15,822 bases of DNA, taken from assembly GCA_026785745.1 (NCBI GenBank), contig JAJAZO010000395.1, forward strand, positions 1 to 15,822, given 5' to 3'. The stretch comes from Chitinophagaceae bacterium (GTDB lineage Bacteria; Bacteroidota; Bacteroidia; Chitinophagales; Chitinophagaceae). Of the stretch, positions 1 to 7,455 are shown piece after piece. A program made the translations under genes and the position numbers. How positions within the stretch are numbered: the stretch's first letter is position 1; every line of letters starts with the position of its first letter. The notes beneath the pieces are model-generated. The model saw only the letters and a program-made list of their open reading frames with translations. It searched no databases and was not told the DNA's origin.

Positions 1-657
1 GCCAATGATAGTCCCGTTTCTCCATCCACCGACAGAAGTAAGTGTTGGATATTTTTTTATTTCAATACGCCAGCCCTGGTCATCGGTAAGATGCCAATGA
101 AAGGTGTTGAACTTATGCAATGCCAGGTAATCAATATATTTTTTTATAAAATCAACCGGGAAGAAATGACGGCTTACATCGAGGTGCATGCCACGGTAGG
201 TGAAGCGGGGATAATCAGAAATGGTTAATTGGGGTATTGACAATTGTGTCTTTTGACTTATCGGTTTTTGATCTTGGATTGGGAGAAGTTGGATTAGCGT
301 TTGAATACCATAAAAAATTCCATTTTTATCTCCTTCAATCCATATCCCGTTATTGTTAATTCCAATACCAAATCCTTCTTTATCACTTTGCGTTCCTGCG
401 AAACTTAAATTGATTGAATTTTTGCTTATACTAGTAGCGACGATTTTACATTTTACACCGTAATTTTTTTTAAGATAATCAGCGAGATAAGTTGCAATTT
501 TTTTTGTTTTTTCAGAGCTTACAATTACAGTTTCATTATTAATATAAATAAAACCTTTCCCCATCTTTATGAAATCCGGTTGAGGAATAATATTCACTTC
601 CTGAGCAAATGAAGAACTAAATGACAAAACGAAAGAAACTGCAATTAAATATCTCAT
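1..657 (-). CDS. GH20 beta-N-acetylhexosaminidase, N-terminal 219 residues (cut by window edge)
   Basis: Exported glycoside hydrolase family 20 enzyme. The family removes terminal N-acetylglucosamine or N-acetylgalactosamine from chito-oligosaccharides or glycoproteins by substrate-assisted catalysis. The reading frame runs without a stop from ATG at 657 to base 1. Residues 1-19 form a signal peptide (MRYLIAVSFVLSFSSSFAQ, cleavage before or after Q). Residues of about 20-145 look like the GH20b alpha/beta domain. The TIM barrel then opens with YRGMHLDVSRHFFP, followed by HKFNTFHWHLTDDQGWRIEI and a YPTLTSVGGWR stretch, all hallmark family segments. The catalytic Asp-Glu pair would lie beyond the window. 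The start codon overlaps the stop of the upstream PIN gene as ATGA, and no Shine-Dalgarno is evident, so translation may be coupled. The signal peptide begins exactly at this ATG, which supports the start. Confidence 0.93.
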   Translation of the reverse strand, partial: MRYLIAVSFVLSFSSSFAQEVNIIPQPDFIKMGKGFIYINNETVIVSSEKTKKIATYLADYLKKNYGVKCKIVATSISKNSINLSFAGTQSDKEGFGIGINNNGIWIEGDKNGIFYGIQTLIQLLPIQDQKPISQKTQLSIPQLTISDYPRFTYRGMHLDVSRHFFPVDFIKKYIDYLALHKFNTFHWHLTDDQGWRIEIKKYPTLTSVGGWRNGTIIG

Positions 658-1085
658 TTGTTAAGGTGTTTGGTGATAAAATCAGTCATGGTACAAATAA
701 TTGTATTTTCAAACCTGCCTATAATAAGCAAATCTTTATCACCTGTAATGAGGAAATCGGCATTGGAATCTTTAGCAAGTGCTAACAGAAAATTATCTGC
801 CGGATCACGGCAAACTGAAACAACAGACCTGACCTCAATAGTGGTGACAAATGTTTTATAAAGCGGCCAGAAAGTATTTATTACATCCGGTTGTAAAAAT
901 TTTTGTAAACGTTCTTTTGAAAGGGTTGTCCTTATTTCTTCAGTAAGTTCTGCGGAAGTAACAAATTGAAGATGTGTATACTGAAGAGTTTCGGCAAATT
1001 TGTTATTAAAATTTTTTATAATCAGGCTTATCCACCAGTTTGTATCTGCAACAATTATTTTAACGTCATTTTCCATAGCGTTCAT
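654..1085 (-). CDS. PIN-domain ribonuclease toxin (COG1569-like)
   Basis: Probable toxin of a type II toxin-antitoxin pair. PIN domains are Mg-dependent ribonucleases that cleave tRNA, rRNA or mRNA. The 143 residues are of normal length for the family. The acidic centre is visible: D14 in IIVADTN, E49/E50 in SAELTEEI, D94 and D97 in CRDPADN, and D116 in FLITGDKDLL. The RDPxDN and TGDxDLL spacing fits the 'putative toxin-antitoxin system toxin component, PIN family' rather than classical VapC. The start could be M1 or M4 (1076); both lie inside the 3' end of the antitoxin gene, overlapping it by 20 or 11 nt, which is typical of TA pairs. Downstream its TGA overlaps the hexosaminidase ATG. All expected catalytic acids are present, so the toxin is probably active. 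Confidence 0.88.
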   Translation of the reverse strand: MNAMENDVKIIVADTNWWISLIIKNFNNKFAETLQYTHLQFVTSAELTEEIRTTLSKERLQKFLQPDVINTFWPLYKTFVTTIEVRSVVSVCRDPADNFLLALAKDSNADFLITGDKDLLIIGRFENTIICTMTDFITKHLNK

Positions 1086-1299
1086 GTCTGGCTTCTTCTA
1101 CTACAGAAAGAATTTCCTCATCTGTTGCATACGCCTTCGGATTTTTTTTTGCAAGATTTGTCAAAAGAATCCCAGCAAGCTTCTTCTTTTCTTCTTCACC
1201 AAGCCTGACAACATTTATTTTACTTTCTAAAGCAAAGGCCAATAGCTGATTGAGCTTTTTTTCATCGTCCGGATATAATACTATTGCTTCCATTTTCAT
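1066..1299 (-). CDS. Small antitoxin partner of the PIN toxin
   Basis: A 77-residue, highly charged protein directly upstream of and overlapping the PIN gene, which is the usual antitoxin position. The N-terminal part (MKMEAIVLYPDDEKKLNQLLAFALESK) looks like a short beta-strand plus helix. The tail (ATDEEILSVVEEARHERYGK) resembles the C-terminal toxin-binding arm common in small antitoxins of PIN modules. I cannot assign a DNA-binding fold from sequence alone. M1 (1299) or M3 (1293) could be the start. A candidate promoter lies so close that the transcript would be nearly leaderless. The gene begins 20 nt after the stop of the hydrolase gene, so readthrough transcription from that gene is also possible. 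The identity as antitoxin is inferred from position, size and the tail. Confidence 0.8.
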   Translation of the reverse strand: MKMEAIVLYPDDEKKLNQLLAFALESKINVVRLGEEEKKKLAGILLTNLAKKNPKAYATDEEILSVVEEARHERYGK

Positions 1300-1306
1300 G
1301 TTTTCA

Positions 1307-1338
1307 TAAAGATACTAAATCATCTAATGATGGGCAAA
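1307..1338 (-). promoter_or_regulatory. Candidate Bacteroidota promoter for the TA pair
   Basis: On the minus strand TTTG (1338-1335) is followed after 20 nt by TATCTTTA (1314-1307), 7 of 8 positions of the Bacteroidota -7 consensus TAnnTTTG. Transcription would begin near 1300-1303, giving a leader of about 0-10 nt. The site spans the stop codon of the hydrolase gene. This is a pattern match only. Confidence 0.4.
1319..1331. promoter_or_regulatory. Possible TA autoregulation operator (inverted repeat)
   Basis: ATCAT-CTA-ATGAT is a perfect 5-bp inverted repeat with a 3-nt centre, placed between the -33 and -7 elements of the candidate promoter. That is where an antitoxin or TA complex would block polymerase. 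The arms are short, so chance is a real alternative. Confidence 0.25.
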
Positions 1339-2702
1339 CTGATACTGCTCACATTCGCCGCATCATGATAAATCTTTATCGTAGCTTTTTTAAAATCTGT
1401 TTCTTTGGCTTCATAAATATTCATGAACTGCTGCGGATTCCTGTCTGCTAATGGAAACCAACTACTCTGTACCTGTATCATCAGGCGGTGACCTTTTTTA
1501 AAAGTATGTGCCACATCAGGTAATTCAAATTTTACTGTTTCAATTTTACCAGATTTAAATGGTTCTGGGTTTTCAAAACTGTTTCTGAATTTTCCACGCA
1601 TTATTTCACCACGCACCAGCATTTGGTATCCATCCATAGGGTAACTGCCAACGGCAGTTCGGCCTCCAGATTGTACGGCGCCGGTATACCGGAAATCATC
1701 CGGGAATACATCAATTACTTTTACTACAAAATCTGCATCGGTTCCTGTTATGCTCACTTTCAGGTTGGCAGTAACCGCACCGGCTAATGTAAGGTCATCT
1801 TCCAACGGATTGGTTTCAAAGGTCAGCACATCTGGTCTTCTTGATGCAAACCGCTGGTCGTCGGTCATGTATTCTCTTGTCCTTCTGAAATGTACATCTT
1901 CTGTATAAGGAACTGGATTGGCAGGGTCGCTTATGTATTCCGTAAAGTTGTTTTGTTTTCCTGGACGATTCCAGGACAATGCACCATTCTCTTCTAAATA
2001 AATATCTTTTCCATTACCAGTAGGGGGCCATTGCTCTAACTTTCTCCATTGGTTTTCACCGGTAAAGAAGATAGTAGCTTCTGATAATTTAGGGTCAGCA
2101 CCTTTTCCTTTTAGATAAAAATTAAAGAATGGTATCTCAATATTATTCTGGTACCATTGAGAAGTATTACTGCCGAATTTTACATTGCCCAGCTGTGTTC
2201 CATCATTACTTGACCACTGACCATGATACCATGGACCCATAACTATCTTATTATTAGTTGAGGGGTTTTGTTTTTCAATAGCCTTGTACAAATTCCAGGC
2301 ACCAAAGCAATCTTCCGCATCAAACAAACCCCCAACCACCAGCATGGCGGGCTTAATATTATACATCGCCCTGCGGGCATCTCTTGCTTTACACCAATCA
2401 TCATAATTAGGATGGGCATATAGTTCTTTCCAATAAGCCACACTATCTTTCATGTATTCCATCAGTTTTGAAGGTGGGTTTTCCAAATAGAATTTGTAAT
2501 TGTCCCTGATTGGAAATTCAAAACCTCTTGGTCCTATCGTTGTAGGTTGTGGTCTTGGTTTGCCAAAACCAGAATAAAAACTAAAACCATCCATCTGGAA
2601 AAATGCACCGTTGTGATGAAAATCATCTCCCATAAACCAATCGGTAACCGGTGCCTGTGGACTCACAGCTTTTAACGCAGGGTGATTGCTGGCAGCAGCC
2701 AT
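1320..2702 (-). CDS. C-terminal fragment of the CocE-type hydrolase
   Basis: This 460-residue open frame begins at the first in-frame ATG after the TAG. It contains the cap region, the D and H of the triad (GLFDAED, GPWYHG) and the C-terminal jelly-roll (from about DVLTFETNPLEDDLTLAG to the end). The nucleophile serine codon (2726-2724) lies upstream of this ATG. I see no in-frame ATG, GTG or TTG between the TAG and the serine, so reinitiation here would give a protein without a signal peptide or nucleophile. The open frame itself continues back to 2825. Confidence 0.7.
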   Translation of the reverse strand: MAAASNHPALKAVSPQAPVTDWFMGDDFHHNGAFFQMDGFSFYSGFGKPRPQPTTIGPRGFEFPIRDNYKFYLENPPSKLMEYMKDSVAYWKELYAHPNYDDWCKARDARRAMYNIKPAMLVVGGLFDAEDCFGAWNLYKAIEKQNPSTNNKIVMGPWYHGQWSSNDGTQLGNVKFGSNTSQWYQNNIEIPFFNFYLKGKGADPKLSEATIFFTGENQWRKLEQWPPTGNGKDIYLEENGALSWNRPGKQNNFTEYISDPANPVPYTEDVHFRRTREYMTDDQRFASRRPDVLTFETNPLEDDLTLAGAVTANLKVSITGTDADFVVKVIDVFPDDFRYTGAVQSGGRTAVGSYPMDGYQMLVRGEIMRGKFRNSFENPEPFKSGKIETVKFELPDVAHTFKKGHRLMIQVQSSWFPLADRNPQQFMNIYEAKETDFKKATIKIYHDAANVSSISLPIIR

Positions 2703-2825
2703 CGCAGCATAAAAACCGGGATAGGAAGTGCCAAAAATTCCAACATTGCCATTGTTGCCTGATATATTTTTTACAATCCAGTCAATCGCATCATACGTAT
2801 CGCTGTCCTCATCAATTTCAGTTCC

Positions 2826-3200
2826 CTATTTATTTTTATTAAAAGGACGAACATCCACAAAATCGCCTTCACTCATCCATCTGCCTCTTACATCCTGAAT
2901 TACGATGATGTAGTTCTCTCTTGCATAATATTTCCAATGGCCGCCCCAGAGCCGGGAAGAAAAATCTTTACCATACGGGGCACAGGAGTACGGTGTCCGC
3001 ACCATCAGTATAGGATGCTTCTCACTTTTATCATTTGGTAAATAAACGGTAGTAAACAGTTTAATGCTATCCCGCATAGGAATTAATTGTTCAAGTTTAG
3101 TATAGTTATCTTTTATCCAGGCAGAATCCTGATTTTCTGATTGGGCCTTTGCAGCCACTGCTATTACTATCAATAACAGCGGAAGTATGATTTTTTTCAT
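2826..3200 (-). CDS. N-terminal fragment of the CocE-type hydrolase
   Basis: This 124-residue open frame ends at the premature TAG. It holds the signal peptide (residues 1-20, A-K-A cleavage), the first strands of the alpha/beta hydrolase fold (KLFTTVYLPND, PILMVRTPYS) and the family segment VIQDVRGRWMSEGDF, but no catalytic residue. On its own it would be an exported, inactive fragment. Start chosen because the signal peptide begins at this ATG. Confidence 0.7.
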   Translation of the reverse strand: MKKIILPLLLIVIAVAAKAQSENQDSAWIKDNYTKLEQLIPMRDSIKLFTTVYLPNDKSEKHPILMVRTPYSCAPYGKDFSSRLWGGHWKYYARENYIIVIQDVRGRWMSEGDFVDVRPFNKNK

Positions 3201-3300
3201 AATTAATTTTTATCCTATAAAAATAAGGTTTCTGCAAGTAGCCTGTTGAATGATATTTTCAGCAGAAAAGGAGATGTCTTCCGTCAGTAAAAGTGCAGTA

Positions 3301-6300
3301 CTAACGCCAGCTACCATAGAGTAAGAAAGGTGCCCAGTAATAGGGGTGCTGGTATTTTGGATTTTGAGTCAGCTTTATCTGGGCATGTCGCAGGGCTTGT
3401 GCTTTCGACATGTGGGTCATATTTTTATAAAATTCGGTCATCAGAATACTGGTCGCTTCATCATTTACTTTCCATAGCGATGCGACTACTGTTCTCACAC
3501 CTTTTACGAGGAAAGAATTGGCTGGAGAAATGTACCAACCTTTGCTTATTTCTTTATTCACTCCCGTCTCACAGGCAGATAAGGTTACCAATTCACAATC
3601 TTCAATTTTTAAACTTTTTATTTCCCTGATGGTTAGTTTTCCATTTTTTGAAGCATCGGTTTGATCATCACCTGCAAATACGAGGTAGGAGTTTCGGAAA
3701 TCATTATAATCCAAAATGCCATGTGTGGCAAAATGTACAAATCTGTCTTTTACCAGGCTTTGCCTTGCGTTAGTTTCGGTGGCAGAGTCCTGAACAAAAT
3801 AATGTTCGTTGCCGAACATTGATTTAAGATTGTTGATTTCTTTTTCAGAATTCGGTAATGTTTTATCGGGATTGCCAAAAGCTGATAGCCCGGTAACAGC
3901 TGTAACAGGATTGTTTTTCTCATGAAAAACTTCCAACTGGCTGGTATAAAATATTTCAAAGTCCTCAATCAGGAAGCGTTGCCTGTTGTTATTCTTATAC
4001 GAAAGAACCTGGAAAGGGATGAGTGATAATCTTCCTGTTGGAATGATACACAGTGTTTTCTTACTATCAATAATTTCCGATACCGGCTTAATTAATACAC
4101 TATATAGTTTTGCTGAAACATCAGCATAATCAATGGCCTGGCTTTTTTCATTGGTAACAATTCCACCTCTTTCGTTTAACGGGCCAGATGAAAACTTTGA
4201 TTGGGGAAGCCGGAGAGCTTTTTTAAGTGTGTTGATGAGGCTGTCTATCTCAAAATTCAATTCCACTGTTACAGCTTTTGTCTCTTCGTTAGTTACTGAA
4301 AAAATATAAAGCTGTTTTTGATTGATGATATAGAGCAGGCAGGCTACACTATCCGGAATACTCTTTTTGTAAGCGGCAAATTTTTGAGGATTTACCGATT
4401 CTGCAAAGCCGGCTTTAATGCTTTCGTATTTTGTGGCCAGGTCATCAATATAATTTTCATAATCTTCTTCTGCTGTTTTTATGATCTTTACCAGCGATTC
4501 CACCAACTCTCCATTCTGCTGACCAGCAGGTTTTATTTTTTCAGATTCTAATTTTTCTTTGGCATTATTCTTACGTTGTAAAATATCTTTTGCTTTATCA
4601 ATATCCTCCTGCTGTTTACTATCCTGTGCAGTAATGCCGGCTTCACCTGTTTTATCTTTAATGCCCTGCAGGTTGGCGAGATTGGTGTAATAGACTGCAT
4701 CATCAACCCGGTTGGCTTTCACACAGGCTGCAATCAGTTTATTAAAAAGATCTGTTTTTGTTTCTTCTGTTTTTAGTTTATTTTTTTCATCTTCACTGCC
4801 CACCAGTTTGGTGGATAGTTTTGTTACAATGTCAACTGCTTTTTTATAGTTGTTAATAGCAGAATCGTTAGAACCCTGCAGGAAGAAAACATTACCGGTT
4901 TCATATAGCACTTCCCATAATGAATTATCATCTTCAGCAGCTTCATAGCCTGTTTTTGATTTTTTAAGATGTTCAAAGGCTTCTGTATATTTTTTTTCTT
5001 CTTTAGCTATCCGGCTGAGGTAGAGATAACTATTGGATGAACCGATAACTGTATTATTTTTCTGATTTGCATCAACTATTTTTTGCAGGATTATTTTAGA
5101 ATTTTTAAAGTCCCTTTGTTTATAGGTAATCATTCCTTTCAGTTCAAGAGCCTGTAAATACCTGCGATTGGCTCCATTTTTAGAAGCCAGTTTCTCACAA
5201 TCATCAGCCATTGCCAGGGCTTTTGGGTAATCTTTTTTATTGAAAAGAGCCTCACTTGCATTTAATTTCAGCAGCAGATCTAAATCATTTATGGTACCCG
5301 AACGGGATGAGAGTTTCATTGCTTCCGTAAAGTATTGCAGAGCCTTATCATTGTCCCGCTGGGTCAGGTATATATTGCCGATATTATTTAAGCAGGTAAT
5401 CCGGCTTTGTATTGAGCCCTCTTTGATATAAATACTGTCTGCACGGTGATAGTAGTGCAAAGCAGTTGCCATTTCAAAAAAACGGGAGTAGTAATTTCCA
5501 TAACTAACATCCAGGCTGGCCCCAAGCATGGTATTATTGGTGGAGTCGCTGATAATTTTTATTTTATCAAGATATTCTTTTGCGGATTTATTATCACCCT
5601 GTATCAGTGACAAATAACTCAATAATCCATACATATCAGCCTTGTCAGATTCATTTTTGTTGTTAATAGCCAATTGCAGACCGGTATTGTATTCTTTTTT
5701 TGCCAACGAATAGTCGAAGATGTCTAAATAAATATTACCCAGTTTGCCTTTAAGGGAAGCCAATTGTTGTTTGTTCTGTATTGAATCAAATAGAAAATAG
5801 GCCCGGTTGTAAAAATAAATAGCAGAATCATACCGCAACCTTACCTCTGCTGCATCACCAAGAAAAGAGTAGCACTTTGCCAGATCGTAAACATCTTTTT
5901 CAGCCGAAGCTATCGTAAATGCTTTTTTAAACCAGAGTTCTGATGCGGCATACTTCAATTGCTTGTTTTGTAATAACCCAAGATTTAGTGAAGTGTAAAT
6001 TTGCTTGTCTTTATCTCCAAGTTCGTTTGCTAATGCTGCTGCTTGCCGGTAGTATGCAGCAGATACAGTAGTATCTTTTTGATAAAAGTATCCTGCAAGG
6101 TTATACACTGATGAAAGCAAACTTGTTTTACTTTTTATTTTTTTAGAGAGATATTCTGCTTTACGAAACCTCTCTAATGCTTTTGTATCATCATCAGATT
6201 CCTTGTAGGTGTTGCCGATCTCAATAAGATAGCTGATGGCAGCGACGGTGTCTTTCCCCTTATAAGAATAATATAAAGCACTGTCTTGTGCAAAGACTGC

Positions 6301-7449
6301 TTTTTGCTGCAAACCTGATAATGCATAAAGGCTGCCTAATTTTCCCCAGGCATAAGCTTTGTATTCATTATTATCGGCAAGTTGCTGATAGTCGAGTGCT
6401 TTTTGGTGTGAGTATATGGCGGAGTCATACATGCCTATACTCCAATAGGCTTGTCCTATTTGCGATAGATTATATCCTGCATTTGCCCATTGGTTCACCA
6501 GCAGGTAATAGTTTATGGTTGTCTGGTAGTTGGTAATTGCTTTCCGGTATTCCCCCTGTTTCGATTGGTTATAAGCAACACTTGCTGCTGCCGACATTAC
6601 ACTATTCCCATCTCCCTGTGATTGATAGGTTTTAATGAGTTGCCTGTAAATTTCTTCTGCATCTTTGTTCCTGTTTTGTTTTTCATATACAACAGCAATA
6701 TTTCGCTGCAACTCCGCAATTTCAGTGTTGCTTTCGTAGTTGTTATTTTTTTTGTGCTCTTCAATTCCCTTATTAAAATTGTTGATGGCTTGCTCAAAAT
6801 CTTCAAAAACAAAATAGCTATTACCTTTTTCTTTAAATATCCGGCCCAGTATTTTATTTCGCAAGACATCGCTTTTTATTAAAGTGTCTTTAGCTAAGGT
6901 AGCTTCCATCACATCGTAGGTGGCCAGTGATTTATTTTTATCTTTCAACTGCCGCTGGCAGTATGCTTTTTTAAGCAGGCATTGATATAGTAAGTAATCC
7001 TGGTCTGTTGTATTACGAAGAACAACGATTCCTGAGTCGCATAACTGAATTGCCTTTTGAAAATTTTCCTGGTTCTGGTAAACCTGTGCTCTTGTAACGA
7101 AATAAATGCCACTTATCAGAGGTTCGTTAATGAGTTTTGCAAATGTGGAAATATTATTGAAAATACTTTCTGCACCTTTCAAGTCATCGTAATTAAATTT
7201 TTCAAGTGCTGTACTTACCCAAACAGCGAAATAATTATCATCTAATATCACTTGTTTGTATTCTGCTATTTTCCTTTTTAAAAGCGGCAGATTGCGGGTC
7301 AATGAACTTAAAGTGTCATAGACTTCATAAGGATTTACCGGCGCATCGCCGAAAACCCAACCTCCAAACGATTCTGACAGCCTGAACTCTTTGCCATTAT
7401 ATCCCTTCTGGTACGACAGTACATACAATAGAAATTGCTTAACGTCCAT
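3301..7449 (-). CDS. TPR-CHAT protein (caspase-like peptidase domain)
   Basis: A 1382-residue protein. From about residue 100 to 930 it consists of tandem TPR helices, with many A/Y and 'A...YY..A' positions spaced by 34-40 residues. A charged, probably coiled-coil linker follows (about 945-1020), then a C-terminal CHAT domain (about 1025-1382). The caspase-type dyad is intact: H1243 in HFATHG and C1293 in LSACETG, 50 residues apart, followed by SFLVKGVRTVVASLWKVND and HPYYWAPFLLYG, typical of CHAT. CHAT domains are cysteine peptidases of the separase/caspase clan, often paired with TPR sensors. The substrate is unknown. No signal peptide is present at this ATG, but the frame is continuous, through one TGA, with the upstream exported ORF. 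An AAGGA lies 10 nt before the ATG, so reinitiation is possible. It may be truncated at the N terminus by fission. Confidence 0.92.
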   Translation of the reverse strand: MDVKQFLLYVLSYQKGYNGKEFRLSESFGGWVFGDAPVNPYEVYDTLSSLTRNLPLLKRKIAEYKQVILDDNYFAVWVSTALEKFNYDDLKGAESIFNNISTFAKLINEPLISGIYFVTRAQVYQNQENFQKAIQLCDSGIVVLRNTTDQDYLLYQCLLKKAYCQRQLKDKNKSLATYDVMEATLAKDTLIKSDVLRNKILGRIFKEKGNSYFVFEDFEQAINNFNKGIEEHKKNNNYESNTEIAELQRNIAVVYEKQNRNKDAEEIYRQLIKTYQSQGDGNSVMSAAASVAYNQSKQGEYRKAITNYQTTINYYLLVNQWANAGYNLSQIGQAYWSIGMYDSAIYSHQKALDYQQLADNNEYKAYAWGKLGSLYALSGLQQKAVFAQDSALYYSYKGKDTVAAISYLIEIGNTYKESDDDTKALERFRKAEYLSKKIKSKTSLLSSVYNLAGYFYQKDTTVSAAYYRQAAALANELGDKDKQIYTSLNLGLLQNKQLKYAASELWFKKAFTIASAEKDVYDLAKCYSFLGDAAEVRLRYDSAIYFYNRAYFLFDSIQNKQQLASLKGKLGNIYLDIFDYSLAKKEYNTGLQLAINNKNESDKADMYGLLSYLSLIQGDNKSAKEYLDKIKIISDSTNNTMLGASLDVSYGNYYSRFFEMATALHYYHRADSIYIKEGSIQSRITCLNNIGNIYLTQRDNDKALQYFTEAMKLSSRSGTINDLDLLLKLNASEALFNKKDYPKALAMADDCEKLASKNGANRRYLQALELKGMITYKQRDFKNSKIILQKIVDANQKNNTVIGSSNSYLYLSRIAKEEKKYTEAFEHLKKSKTGYEAAEDDNSLWEVLYETGNVFFLQGSNDSAINNYKKAVDIVTKLSTKLVGSEDEKNKLKTEETKTDLFNKLIAACVKANRVDDAVYYTNLANLQGIKDKTGEAGITAQDSKQQEDIDKAKDILQRKNNAKEKLESEKIKPAGQQNGELVESLVKIIKTAEEDYENYIDDLATKYESIKAGFAESVNPQKFAAYKKSIPDSVACLLYIINQKQLYIFSVTNEETKAVTVELNFEIDSLINTLKKALRLPQSKFSSGPLNERGGIVTNEKSQAIDYADVSAKLYSVLIKPVSEIIDSKKTLCIIPTGRLSLIPFQVLSYKNNNRQRFLIEDFEIFYTSQLEVFHEKNNPVTAVTGLSAFGNPDKTLPNSEKEINNLKSMFGNEHYFVQDSATETNARQSLVKDRFVHFATHGILDYNDFRNSYLVFAGDDQTDASKNGKLTIREIKSLKIEDCELVTLSACETGVNKEISKGWYISPANSFLVKGVRTVVASLWKVNDEATSILMTEFYKNMTHMSKAQALRHAQIKLTQNPKYQHPYYWAPFLLYGSWR

Positions 7450-7455
7450 CGGCCG

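Larger units (their letters stand above)
1320..3200 (-). pseudogene. CocE/NonD-family X-Pro-type serine hydrolase interrupted by an in-frame TAG
   Basis: Read as one frame this is a 625-residue exported alpha/beta hydrolase of the CocE/NonD family (peptidase S15-like), with an alpha/beta hydrolase domain followed by a C-terminal jelly-roll (X-Pro dipeptidyl-peptidase C-terminal domain). Codon 125 (2828-2826) is TAG. The frame is kept on both sides and homology continues straight through it (FVDVRPFNKNK, stop, GTEIDEDSDTYDAIDW). The expected triad is present when read through: S159 in GTSYPG, D294 in GLFDAED and H326 in GPWYHG. A signal peptide (MKKIILPLLLIVIAVAAKAQ) heads the protein. Substrates of such Bacteroidota enzymes are often acyl esters, peptides or beta-lactams; none can be assigned here. 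The lesion is a single base change (for example from AAG or CAG), so it is recent decay, a sequencing error, or readthrough. Confidence 0.85.

Noticed and set aside
654..1299. Classical VapBC naming for the TA pair
   Set aside because: Motif spacing fits the COG1569-type PIN family and the antitoxin shows no recognisable AbrB or RHH VapB pattern, so gene symbols are withheld.
3254..3267. TTTTCAGCAGAAAA inverted repeat after the CHAT gene
   Set aside because: Only five A/T-rich pairs with no T tract in the right place; not convincing as terminator.
6597..6882. Open frames on both strands inside the TPR region
   Set aside because: They overlap the intact TPR-CHAT frame and are low-complexity shadows of its A-rich codons.
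3301..7449. CHAT protein as part of a type III-E CRISPR or gasdermin defence system
   Set aside because: No Cas7-11-like, gasdermin or repeat array is present, and neighbours are metabolic or exported proteins.
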